Below are positions 1-5,958 of a DNA stretch of 8,097 nt, in pieces. Made by a program: the position numbers and the translations under genes. Every line of letters starts with the position of its first letter. The first letter of the stretch is position 1. The notes beneath the pieces were generated by a model. The model was not told where the DNA came from. It worked only from the letters and a program-made list of their open reading frames with translations, and ran no database searches. Source of the stretch: an uncultured Terrimonas sp. (GTDB lineage: Bacteria > Bacteroidota > Bacteroidia > Chitinophagales > Chitinophagaceae); the NCBI GenBank assembly GCA_946886925.1, contig CAMPJQ010000102.1:1-8097 (forward strand), given 5' to 3'.

Positions 1-1
1 C

Positions 2-281
2 AGCATGATATTCTTATCCATTTACGTTATTTTGCTTTTCCGCATTGTTACTATTGCAGAAAGGCAGCGAAGTGCGTTTAGCCGCTGTTATGCTTATGGA
101 GTGGCTTCCGTACTTTTCTTTCACATCGCTATCAATCTTTGCATGACAATGGGCCTGGCACCTGTAATTGGGTATCCCGCTTCCTTTTGTGAGTTACGGG
201 GGATTATCTCTGGTAACTTTCAGCATTATGATATTTATACTGCTTCGTTTGGATAAAGACCGGCAGATGGTACTCAGGTAA
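2..281 (+). CDS. rodA: Rod shape-determining protein RodA (SEDS family), C-terminal fragment with an apparent +1 frameshift
   Basis: This is the 3' end of a SEDS-family peptidoglycan glycosyltransferase, the inner-membrane polymerase that works with a class B PBP in cell elongation. The 5' part lies outside the window. The first frame (from base 2) reads through residues such as AERQRSAFSR, a YGVASVLFFH membrane segment and GLAPVIGYP, as expected for Bacteroidota RodA. The family should then continue with a PLPF-SYGG signature. In this frame it does not: it runs into unrelated residues and stops at 254-256. Moving one base forward after the CCC codon at 176-178 restores LPFVSYGG, a last membrane helix (SIMIFILLRL) and the basic tail DKDRQMVLR, ending at TAA 279-281. 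The extra base is therefore near 179. It may be a sequencing or assembly indel, a real mutation removing the last 33 residues, or, less likely, a recoding site. Family assignment is firm; whether the gene is intact is open. Confidence 0.85.
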
Positions 282-317
282 TCCCATATTTTAAATTTAA
301 AATTTGAGATTCGTCAA

Positions 318-325
318 TACATTTG
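318..325 (+). promoter_or_regulatory. Candidate Bacteroidota -7 promoter element for the MBL-fold gene
   Basis: The octamer TACATTTG matches the Bacteroidota primary-sigma -7 consensus TAnnTTTG at every specified base. Only four bases (326-329) separate it from the ATG at 330, so the transcript would start at or next to the start codon. No convincing -33 TTTG was found at the usual distance of about 20 bases; that region is a 16-bp AT palindrome (288-303). The match to the consensus is seen; the promoter role is inferred. Confidence 0.5.
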
Positions 326-329
326 TCTT

Positions 330-1076
330 ATGAAAATTATCCCTTTAAGCGAAGGCGCTTTTACTGTAGACCAGTCCAAGCAATTTGTTCCTTTCAACCT
401 TACCAATGATGATCTTCAGCAAAGACCTGCAGGAAGCTTGCTTGTGGAAATTCAGCCATTCGTTGTGGTTACTTCAAAAGATGTTTTATTAATAGATGCG
501 GGGTTGGGCTTTTCAAATACGGATAACACACTTCAAATTCATCAAAACCTCATTAACAATGATATTGATCCGTCAAATATCACTAAAGTACTGATGAGCC
601 ACCTGCACAAAGATCATGCGGGTGGAGTGAGTTTAAACGATACGGTGCTCAACCAGCGGTTCCTTACTTTTCCCAATGCCACCTATTATATACAACAGGA
701 GGAATTATCTTTTGCGCTGCAAAAAGGATTGCCATCGTATATACCCGGTGAAATTGAAATATTGCAGCATGCAAACAATGTACATTTTTTACAAGGGGAT
801 GGCATTATTGATGGTTATATCCGTTACGAGGTTACAGCCGCCCACAGTCCCTGGCACCAGGTATTTTGGATAGAAGAAAACGGTAAAACCATTTTTTACG
901 GAGCCGATGACGCTCCTCAGCTGCACCAGATGAAAAGCAGGTTTGTAGCCAAATACGATTACAATGGGAAAAAATGCATGGAGCTGCGGCAGCAATGGTG
1001 GCAACAGGGCCAGGAGGAAAAATGGACCTTTCTTTTTTATCACGATGTGAAAAATCCGGTGTGGAATTTTAAATAA
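330..1076 (+). CDS. MBL-fold metallo-hydrolase
   Basis: This 248-residue soluble protein has the metallo-beta-lactamase fold. The core metal motif is HLHKDH at residues 91-96 (His91, His93, Asp95, His96). The other usual ligands are also visible: His172 in AHSPWH, Asp193 in GADD and His238 in FYHD. A complete binuclear site, normally zinc, is therefore likely. The VLLIDAGLG strand before the motif is typical of the fold. The length and layout resemble the lactonase/quorum-quenching-like and general hydrolase branch rather than RNase J, glyoxalase II or true beta-lactamases. The usual TPGHTPGH around the fourth His is replaced by AAHSPWH. No signal peptide is seen. The gene appears monocistronic, with its own -7 box, and converges on the metallopeptidase. 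The substrate cannot be told from sequence; an ester, lactone or thioester hydrolase is possible. Confidence 0.9.
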   Translation: MKIIPLSEGAFTVDQSKQFVPFNLTNDDLQQRPAGSLLVEIQPFVVVTSKDVLLIDAGLGFSNTDNTLQIHQNLINNDIDPSNITKVLMSHLHKDHAGGVSLNDTVLNQRFLTFPNATYYIQQEELSFALQKGLPSYIPGEIEILQHANNVHFLQGDGIIDGYIRYEVTAAHSPWHQVFWIEENGKTIFYGADDAPQLHQMKSRFVAKYDYNGKKCMELRQQWWQQGQEEKWTFLFYHDVKNPVWNFK

Positions 1077-1080
1077 AGGC

Positions 1081-1113
1081 AAAAAAATACTCCCGTTTGC
1101 CATGCCGGGAGTA
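1081..1113 (-). terminator. Intrinsic terminator for the minus-strand zinc metallopeptidase
   Basis: An 8-bp perfect stem pairs TACTCCCG (1088-1095) with CGGGAGTA (1106-1113) across a 10-nt loop. On the minus strand the stem is followed directly by seven T residues (1081-1087 on the plus strand are A). That is a standard rho-independent terminator placed 22 bases beyond the peptidase stop codon. The plus-strand side has no T tract, so it would stop plus-strand reading from the MBL gene less well. Confidence 0.8.
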
Positions 1114-1134
1114 CACATAATAAAATTAAGTTAT

Positions 1135-1818
1135 TTAACTTCTCCTGTTGCCAGCGTATATCAGAATATATTGCGCCAGGGTAACTATTGAAGCTATGGC
1201 AGCCACAACATAGGTCATAGCAGCCCATTTTAAAGCATCTTTAGCCATAGGGTATTCCTGTGCATTGGTAACGTTGGTATGCTGTAACCAGGCCAGCGCC
1301 CTGTTACTGGCGTCAAATTCCACTGGAAGGGTTATTACTGAAAATATGGTAGTAAGTGCAAACAAAACAATGCCTATCAACAATAGGGAAGGAAATACCT
1401 TGATAAGAAGTATGCCGCCTATTAAAACCCATTGCACCAGCGTAGAACTGTACTGCACAATAGGCACCAGCCGGCTTCTTAACATTAACCACCTGTACGA
1501 GGTGGCGTGCTGAACGGCATGTCCGCATTCATGGGCAGCCACCGCTGCTGCTGCAACAGATACTCCGCTATATACATCCGGACTAAGATTTACGGTTTTA
1601 TTCAATGGGTTATAGTGGTCGGTTAAAAAGCCATTTGAGGCATTGACGTTAACATCATATATTCCATTTTCTTTTAACATCTTTTCGGCCACCTCTTTGC
1701 CACTTAAGCCACTTGCAAGCGCAACTTTACCGTACCTGGCAAACTTTCCCTTTAAGCGCATGCTTACCAGCATACTAATTCCCACAAAAATGAGCGATAC
1801 GACCCAAATTGATCCCAT
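1135..1818 (-). CDS. YugP-family membrane zinc metallopeptidase
   Basis: This is a membrane-bound neutral zinc metallopeptidase of the YugP type (Zn_peptidase_2). From the start at 1818 it has 227 residues, close to the usual 225-230. It has one N-terminal helix (about 4-20), the family stretch ASGLSGKEVAEKML, a DHYNP segment, and the HECGH zinc motif at residues 96-100 with Glu97 as the likely catalytic base. Two hydrophobic helices follow (about 127-164), then LPVEFDAS with Glu167 as a candidate third ligand, and a C-terminal helix (about 199-223). An in-frame ATG at 1866 would add 16 polar residues before the first helix. I prefer 1818 because the longer form exceeds family length and neither start has a Shine-Dalgarno. 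The physiological substrate of the family is not well established. It is transcribed alone, away from radA. Confidence 0.85.
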   Translation of the reverse strand: MGSIWVVSLIFVGISMLVSMRLKGKFARYGKVALASGLSGKEVAEKMLKENGIYDVNVNASNGFLTDHYNPLNKTVNLSPDVYSGVSVAAAAVAAHECGHAVQHATSYRWLMLRSRLVPIVQYSSTLVQWVLIGGILLIKVFPSLLLIGIVLFALTTIFSVITLPVEFDASNRALAWLQHTNVTNAQEYPMAKDALKWAAMTYVVAAIASIVTLAQYILIYAGNRRS

Positions 1819-2030
1819 AGTTTTTGAATATTTATTATGCGTTATATACAGCAAACTATCTACCATTTAAGATAATTGACATTAAATCCGGTAAACAAAT
1901 ATGTAGCACGTCCTTTTGTCAGTCGCATTAGTTTAAAAAAAATATAACTGCCAACTTGACTAAATTCGGTATCGTTCGGGCAATTTAAAAAAAACTATAA
2001 ACAATTGATTAACATATGGTTACAATGTCA

Positions 2031-2071
2031 ACAGGGGCTATAATGTAGTAAGAAAAGTTATTCACAGGGGC
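2031..2071 (+). repeat. Direct repeat ACAGGGGC, two copies 33 bp apart, second fused to a DnaA-box-like 9-mer
   Basis: ACAGGGGC occurs at 2031-2038 and again at 2064-2071, a start-to-start distance of 33 bp, close to three DNA turns. The second copy overlaps TTATTCACA (2058-2066), which fits the TTATNCACA DnaA-box consensus. Both lie just upstream of the -7 box at 2078-2085. The repeat is seen; an operator role is inferred and could be chance in 600 bases. Confidence 0.35.
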
Positions 2072-2077
2072 CAAAAT

Positions 2078-2085
2078 TAATTTTG
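2078..2085 (+). promoter_or_regulatory. Candidate Bacteroidota -7 promoter element in the intergenic region
   Basis: TAATTTTG matches TAnnTTTG at all specified bases. A transcript would begin around 2090-2093, giving either a roughly 90-nt RNA ending at the hairpin or a leader of about 325 nt before radA. No good -33 TTTG is present at the expected distance; the sequence there is the repeat with the DnaA-like 9-mer. AT-rich sequence makes chance matches fairly likely. Confidence 0.35.
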
Positions 2086-2091
2086 TTATGT

Positions 2092-2180
2092 TTAAGCAAT
2101 TTGTAATTTAGTGCAAGAATTTAATGGGTTAGTAAGTACTAAAGGGTCGGCGCAAGCTGACCCTTTAACTTTAAATACTT
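2092..2180 (+). ncRNA. Candidate small RNA or radA leader element
   Basis: The boundaries are approximate: an inferred start about seven bases after the -7 box and an end after the outer arm of the hairpin. The case rests on an exact -7 box followed within 60 bases by a very stable hairpin in a stretch without a gene. I do not recognise an RNA family. The A-rich left and T-rich right flanks of the hairpin resemble the other terminators here, but no uninterrupted T tract follows. It could equally be a structured 5' leader of radA. Confidence 0.22.
2140..2167 (+). other. Strong 12-bp RNA hairpin with GCAA tetraloop
   Basis: Bases 2140-2151 pair with 2156-2167. Eleven pairs are Watson-Crick and one is G-U (2149 with 2158). 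They close a GCAA loop (2152-2155) on a C-G pair, a classic GNRA arrangement. A further five pairs can form outside it between AAGTA (2134-2138) and TACTT (2176-2180) across an asymmetric internal loop. The stem core (GGGTC/GACCC) is much more GC-rich than its surroundings, so it is unlikely to be chance. It may end a short transcript or structure a leader. Confidence 0.6.
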
Positions 2181-2403
2181 TCCATCTTTATCTGCACTTC
2201 TTTATTCGCAAAATATCTTCTGCAATATTTTATAAATTTTTGCGGTCTTTAAATTTTAATTATTGTAATGCTCCTTCACATATCAGCATTGTTTTCTTCT
2301 TTTAGCATAAAGTCAAATTTTAATAGTTAGTCAAAGCCTTTTTTTAATTTACCTGCACTACGATACAATCAAACATATCCACTTCCGGTTTCTTCCCTCT
2401 CCG

Positions 2404-2411
2404 TATCTTTA
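2404..2411 (+). promoter_or_regulatory. Candidate -7 promoter element for radA
   Basis: TATCTTTA matches TAnnTTTG except for the last base. It ends four bases (GCAC) before the radA ATG at 2416, the same spacing as the -7 box before the MBL gene. This predicts a leaderless or nearly leaderless radA message and probably drives the radA-comF-lipoprotein unit. Confidence 0.45.
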
Positions 2412-2415
2412 GCAC

Positions 2416-3786
2416 ATGAGCAAAATAAAAACTGCATTCTTTTGTAGTAATTGCGGCTATGAATCTGCTAAATGGACAGGAAGGTGTCCTTCATGCAGCG
2501 AGTGGAATACTTTTGTGGAAGAGCTTATTGAAAAACCTTCTAAAAATAACAAGGGCTGGAAAGGGTACAGTGAAAATGGAAGCGAAGTAAAAACAATTGC
2601 ACTGCACGAAATATCAGCGACAGAAGAGAAAAGGATTATTACACCGGATGCAGAACTGAACAGGGTTTTAGGCGCGGGCATTGTAACAGGAAGTCTTGTA
2701 CTGGTAGCTGGTGAACCAGGCATTGGCAAATCCACACTGTTTCTGCAAAATGCATTATTGCTGGAAGGTGTGATTACTTTATACATCAGTGGAGAAGAGA
2801 GTGAACAGCAAATTAAAATGCGGGCCGATCGCCTGAATATCAAAAATGAAAACTTTTATCTCCTTACCGAAACATCAACACAAATTATATTCCAGGAAAT
2901 AAAAAAATTAAAGCCGCAGTTGGTAATTGTTGATTCTATTCAAACTTTACATTCTCCGTACATTGAATCTTCCGCAGGAAGCGTATCGCAAATCAGGGAA
3001 AGTGCCTCCGAATTTCAACGCTTTGCAAAAGAAACCAACACACCTGTTTTTTTAATTGGACACATTACCAAGGAAGGAAGCATTGCCGGTCCAAAAATTT
3101 TGGAGCATATGGTTGACACTGTACTTCAGTTTGAAGGCGATCAGCATTATGCTTACCGGATTTTACGTACACTCAAAAACCGATTTGGCTCCACCTCCGA
3201 GCTGGGCATTTACGAAATGACAGGAACCGGAATGCGCCCGGTATCTAACCCTTCCGAAATACTGATTACCCAAAAAGAAGAACAATTAAGCGGTATAGCC
3301 ATTGCAGCTACGCTTGAAGGGCAACGACCTTTATTGATAGAAGTGCAGGCACTAGTTACCCAATCGGTGTATGGCACCCCTCAGCGAACAAGCAGTGGGT
3401 TCGATTTGCGGAGACTTCAGCTTTTGCTGGCTGTTTTGGAAAAAAGAGGTGGATTTCATTTTGGAATGAAAGATGTATTTGTGAATATTGCCGGCGGGCT
3501 AAAAGTAGAGGATCCTTCCATAGACCTGGCCATGGTAAGCGCTTTGCTAAGCTCTTATGAGGATATTCCCCTTCCGCACCAAATTGCTTTTGCAGGCGAA
3601 GTTGGACTGAGTGGTGAAATACGGGCGGTAAACCGGATAGAACAGCGCATTGCGGAAGCGGAAAAACTGGGTTTTGAAAAAATGATCATCAGCAAATACA
3701 ATCAAAAGGGTTTAAGCAAACAACATTTTGGCATTGAACTGGTAATGCTGGGCAGGGTTGATGAACTGTATAAATACCTGTTTTAA
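2416..3786 (+). CDS. radA: DNA repair protein RadA (Sms)
   Basis: RadA is a RecA-like, DnaB-type ATPase that helps branch migration and processing of recombination intermediates in repair and transformation. The 456-residue length is standard. The N-terminal zinc finger has Cys10, Cys13, Cys24 and Cys27 (CSNCG and CPSC). The ATPase domain carries Walker A GEPGIGKST (99-107), a Walker B strand LVIVD (169-173) and the diagnostic RadA motif KNRFG (254-258). The C-terminal part is the Lon-like domain with IAGGLKVEDPSIDLA (358-372), GEVGLSGEIR (394-403) and the final GRVDELYKYLF; it has no working Lon Ser-Lys protease site, as is normal for RadA. The start ATG sits directly after a -7-like box and before the zinc finger, so it is secure. 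The gene leads a same-strand run with comF 11 bases downstream. Confidence 0.97.
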   Translation: MSKIKTAFFCSNCGYESAKWTGRCPSCSEWNTFVEELIEKPSKNNKGWKGYSENGSEVKTIALHEISATEEKRIITPDAELNRVLGAGIVTGSLVLVAGEPGIGKSTLFLQNALLLEGVITLYISGEESEQQIKMRADRLNIKNENFYLLTETSTQIIFQEIKKLKPQLVIVDSIQTLHSPYIESSAGSVSQIRESASEFQRFAKETNTPVFLIGHITKEGSIAGPKILEHMVDTVLQFEGDQHYAYRILRTLKNRFGSTSELGIYEMTGTGMRPVSNPSEILITQKEEQLSGIAIAATLEGQRPLLIEVQALVTQSVYGTPQRTSSGFDLRRLQLLLAVLEKRGGFHFGMKDVFVNIAGGLKVEDPSIDLAMVSALLSSYEDIPLPHQIAFAGEVGLSGEIRAVNRIEQRIAEAEKLGFEKMIISKYNQKGLSKQHFGIELVMLGRVDELYKYLF

Positions 3787-3797
3787 AATTAATACAC

Positions 3798-4496
3798 TTG
3801 ATAAAAGCAGTTTTCAATAGCATTTCTCACCTTCTCTTTCCGCAATTATGCAACGGCTGCGGAAGCGACCTGGTTAACGGGCATCATCTCATTTGCCTGA
3901 AATGTTATCAGCACCTGAACGAAACCGGCTTCGCATCGTTCGCGAATAACCCGGTTGAAAAAGCATTTTGGGGAAGATTGATTTGCAGCAGTGCTATGAG
4001 CCAGTACTATTTTGCCAAAGATTCCTTATTGCAACAGCTTATTCACCAGTTTAAATACAAAGACAATAAAGAACTGGCCCATTATTTTGGAACGCTGATG
4101 GGCGAAACATTAAAAACATCCTCAAGGTTTCAACTGCCCGATGCGATTGTTCCTTTACCGCTTTTTCCTGATAAGGAATATAAAAGAGGTTACAACCAGG
4201 CGGCTTTATTAGGCGAAGGCATCGGTGCAGTTTTACAAGTGCCGGTATTATACAATGCAGTGCTTCGCACACGGTATACTACTACTCAAACCCATAAAAC
4301 ACGCATGGAGCGCTGGCAAAATGTAGATGGTGTTTTTACGACAGCAGGTAACAAAGAACTCCATAAAAAGAATATATTGCTGGTAGATGATGTAATTACC
4401 ACGGGCGCTACCATTGAAGCCTGCGGTAACGCTATCCTTGAAGATGTTCCGGATGTAAAATTAAGTGTCGCTACTTTGGCTTTTGCTGCTGCATAA
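3798..4496 (+). CDS. comF: ComF family protein (phosphoribosyltransferase-like)
   Basis: This 232-residue ComF/GntX-type protein is linked to natural transformation and DNA use in other bacteria, probably on the cytoplasmic side. An N-terminal zinc ribbon has Cys18, Cys21 (CNGC), Cys33 and Cys36 (CLKC). A type I phosphoribosyltransferase domain follows, with the family signatures KRGYNQA (129-135), QTHKTRMERWQNV (164-176) and the PRPP-loop motif LLVDDVITTGAT (194-205). The start is a TTG: no in-frame ATG occurs between the radA stop and residue 67, and starting there would remove the zinc ribbon. The close spacing to radA (11 nt) suggests co-transcription and perhaps translational coupling, which may help the weak start. 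Together with RadA this suggests a role in handling incoming or damaged DNA; that link is inferred from context and family. Confidence 0.93.
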   Translation: MIKAVFNSISHLLFPQLCNGCGSDLVNGHHLICLKCYQHLNETGFASFANNPVEKAFWGRLICSSAMSQYYFAKDSLLQQLIHQFKYKDNKELAHYFGTLMGETLKTSSRFQLPDAIVPLPLFPDKEYKRGYNQAALLGEGIGAVLQVPVLYNAVLRTRYTTTQTHKTRMERWQNVDGVFTTAGNKELHKKNILLVDDVITTGATIEACGNAILEDVPDVKLSVATLAFAAA

Positions 4497-4497
4497 A

Positions 4498-4504
4498 AGA
4501 AGGA
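4498..4504 (+). promoter_or_regulatory. Shine-Dalgarno-like site of the lipoprotein gene
   Basis: AGAAGGA lies seven bases before the ATG at 4512, just after the comF stop codon. Most genes in this window have no such site, so this supports internal re-initiation within the radA-comF-lipoprotein message and decides the start. Confidence 0.45.
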
Positions 4505-4511
4505 ATGCGAA

Positions 4512-5900
4512 ATGAAAAGACTCATTTATTTTTTGCTGTTATTGTTTTTGCTGAAAGGTATTATCTCCTGTAAGAAACAAACATTTATTACCGATAAAAA
4601 TGCACCGTTGTCTTTTACTGCCGACACCCTGCGCTTTGATACCGTGTTCACATCCACCGGGTCGGTTACGCAATATTTTACCATCATCAACAGCAACACA
4701 CAAAAGCTAAAGCTAAGTAGCATAAAATTAATGGGAGGCAATGGCTCTGCATATAAAATAAATGTGGATGGCGACGCTGCGCCGGAAATAAACAATATTG
4801 AGATGGAGGCAGGAGACAGCATTTATATATTCGTTTCGGTTACTATTGATCCTTCATCAACCAGCCTTCCTTTTATTGTGCAGGATAGCATACAGGTTAA
4901 TTACAATGGCAATCAAAAATATATTCAGTTAGAAGCGTATGGACAAAATGCGCATTTCCTGCGCAACCATTTTATCAATACAGATATTACCTGGAACAAT
5001 GATCTGCCCTATGTTATTTTGGGTGGTATACAGGTAGCCCAAAATGCCACACTCACCATTGAAAAAGGCTGCCGTATTTATTTGCATGCCGATGCGCCAT
5101 TTATCGTAGACGGCACATTAACTGTTAACGGAACAAATGCGGAGCCTGTAAGTTTCACCGGAGACAGACTGGATAATGCATACCGCCAACTTCCGGCATC
5201 GTGGCCCGGTATATATTTCCGGCAAACCAGCGTTAATAATATTATTCATTATGGCATCATCAAAAATGCGTACCAGGGTATTATAGCCTTTGGAGACGCC
5301 ACTAATGCATTACCCAAACTACAACTGCAACAGTGTATTATAGATAATATATACGATGCCGGCATACTGGCGTTGGGTTCTGCTGTTGATGCCGTGAACT
5401 GCCTTATCAGCAATTGCGGATCCAATATAGTGCTTAGCGGAGGCGGAGAATATACTTTCACCTATTGTACCATAGTGAGTTACGACAATAGCTATATCAG
5501 TCATAAAAAACCGCTATTGACCTTGAGTAATGCTGATGAGGCAGGCAATAGCTATAATTTTAATGCACTGTTCCGCAATTGTATTATATGGGCCGGGGGC
5601 GAGAATGTGGAAAATGAAGTGTTAGCTGATAAAAAAGGAAATGCGGTTTTTAGTGCAAATTTTGACCATGTTTTATACAAGGCTAAAAATATATCGCCGG
5701 AGATTAAAGTGATGAATGGCATCGCCAACCAGGACCCGGCATTTGACAGTGTTAATGCCGACCGCCATTATTTTGATTACCACATTGAGAAAAACCAGTC
5801 TCCTGCTGTTAATGCCGGCACAGCGGCTCCGGTAAGCAATGATCTTGACGGAAAAACAAGAACAGGTGAACCCGACCTGGGTTGTTATACAAAAGATTAA
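4512..5900 (+). CDS. Lipoprotein with N-terminal Ig-like domain and right-handed beta-helix
   Basis: This 462-residue protein is probably envelope-anchored. It starts with a basic MKR, a leucine-rich helix and a lipobox GIISC, with Cys20 as the lipidation site, followed by KKQ. Residues about 35-145 form a beta-rich domain with FDTVFTSTGSVTQYFTI, GGNGSAYKINVDG and IYIFVSVTIDP, a pattern recurring in Bacteroidota lipoproteins. From about 165 to 400 are short repeating strands rich in N, G, I and C (for example GTLTVNG, CIIDNI, CLISNCG, CTIVS, CIIWAGG), as expected of a pectate-lyase-like parallel beta-helix. The end, SPAVNAGTAA to GEPDLGCY (430-459), resembles choice-of-anchor/beta-helix endings. 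No catalytic pectate-lyase residues could be assigned, so a binding or structural role is as likely as an enzyme. It lies 15 bases after comF, a neighbourhood I associate with this family. Confidence 0.8.
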   Translation: MKRLIYFLLLLFLLKGIISCKKQTFITDKNAPLSFTADTLRFDTVFTSTGSVTQYFTIINSNTQKLKLSSIKLMGGNGSAYKINVDGDAAPEINNIEMEAGDSIYIFVSVTIDPSSTSLPFIVQDSIQVNYNGNQKYIQLEAYGQNAHFLRNHFINTDITWNNDLPYVILGGIQVAQNATLTIEKGCRIYLHADAPFIVDGTLTVNGTNAEPVSFTGDRLDNAYRQLPASWPGIYFRQTSVNNIIHYGIIKNAYQGIIAFGDATNALPKLQLQQCIIDNIYDAGILALGSAVDAVNCLISNCGSNIVLSGGGEYTFTYCTIVSYDNSYISHKKPLLTLSNADEAGNSYNFNALFRNCIIWAGGENVENEVLADKKGNAVFSANFDHVLYKAKNISPEIKVMNGIANQDPAFDSVNADRHYFDYHIEKNQSPAVNAGTAAPVSNDLDGKTRTGEPDLGCYTKD

Positions 5901-5958
5901 CGCCGGATTCGGATTTTTTATACCAAATTTGTACTTTACTTCAATTAAATTCTTCGTT

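Larger units (their letters stand above)
1819..2415. other. Long gene-free intergenic region between divergent peptidase and radA genes
   Basis: About 600 AT-rich bases without a believable protein gene. From left to right it holds the possible upstream region of the peptidase (an inexact minus-strand -7 box, CATATTTG, at 1896-1903), two A-tract runs (about 1933-1941 and 1986-1994), a repeated ACAGGGGC with a DnaA-box-like 9-mer (2031-2071), an exact plus-strand -7 box (2078-2085), a strong GCAA-tetraloop hairpin (2140-2167), then T-rich sequence running to the radA -7 box (2404-2411). The only longer open frame, starting with GTG at 2111, has no recognisable family features and overlaps the hairpin, so I do not call it a gene. 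Confidence 0.6.

Noticed and set aside
1819..1866. Longer zinc metallopeptidase start at 1866
   Set aside because: It adds 16 polar residues before the first membrane helix and exceeds family length; it cannot be excluded, since neither start has an SD.
2058..2066. Chromosomal origin suggested by the DnaA-box-like TTATTCACA
   Set aside because: Only one good match was found, with no cluster of boxes or origin-type neighbours; kept only as part of a possible regulatory site.
2111..2305. 64-codon open frame starting with GTG in the intergenic region
   Set aside because: Low-complexity, AT-driven residues with no recognisable domain; it covers the GCAA hairpin and has no ribosome-binding signal.
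5839..5958. N-terminal extension of the glutathione peroxidase from ATG 5839
   Set aside because: It overlaps the coding end of the lipoprotein in another frame and encodes non-homologous residues; the ATG at 5959 gives a normal GPx with a signal-like leader.
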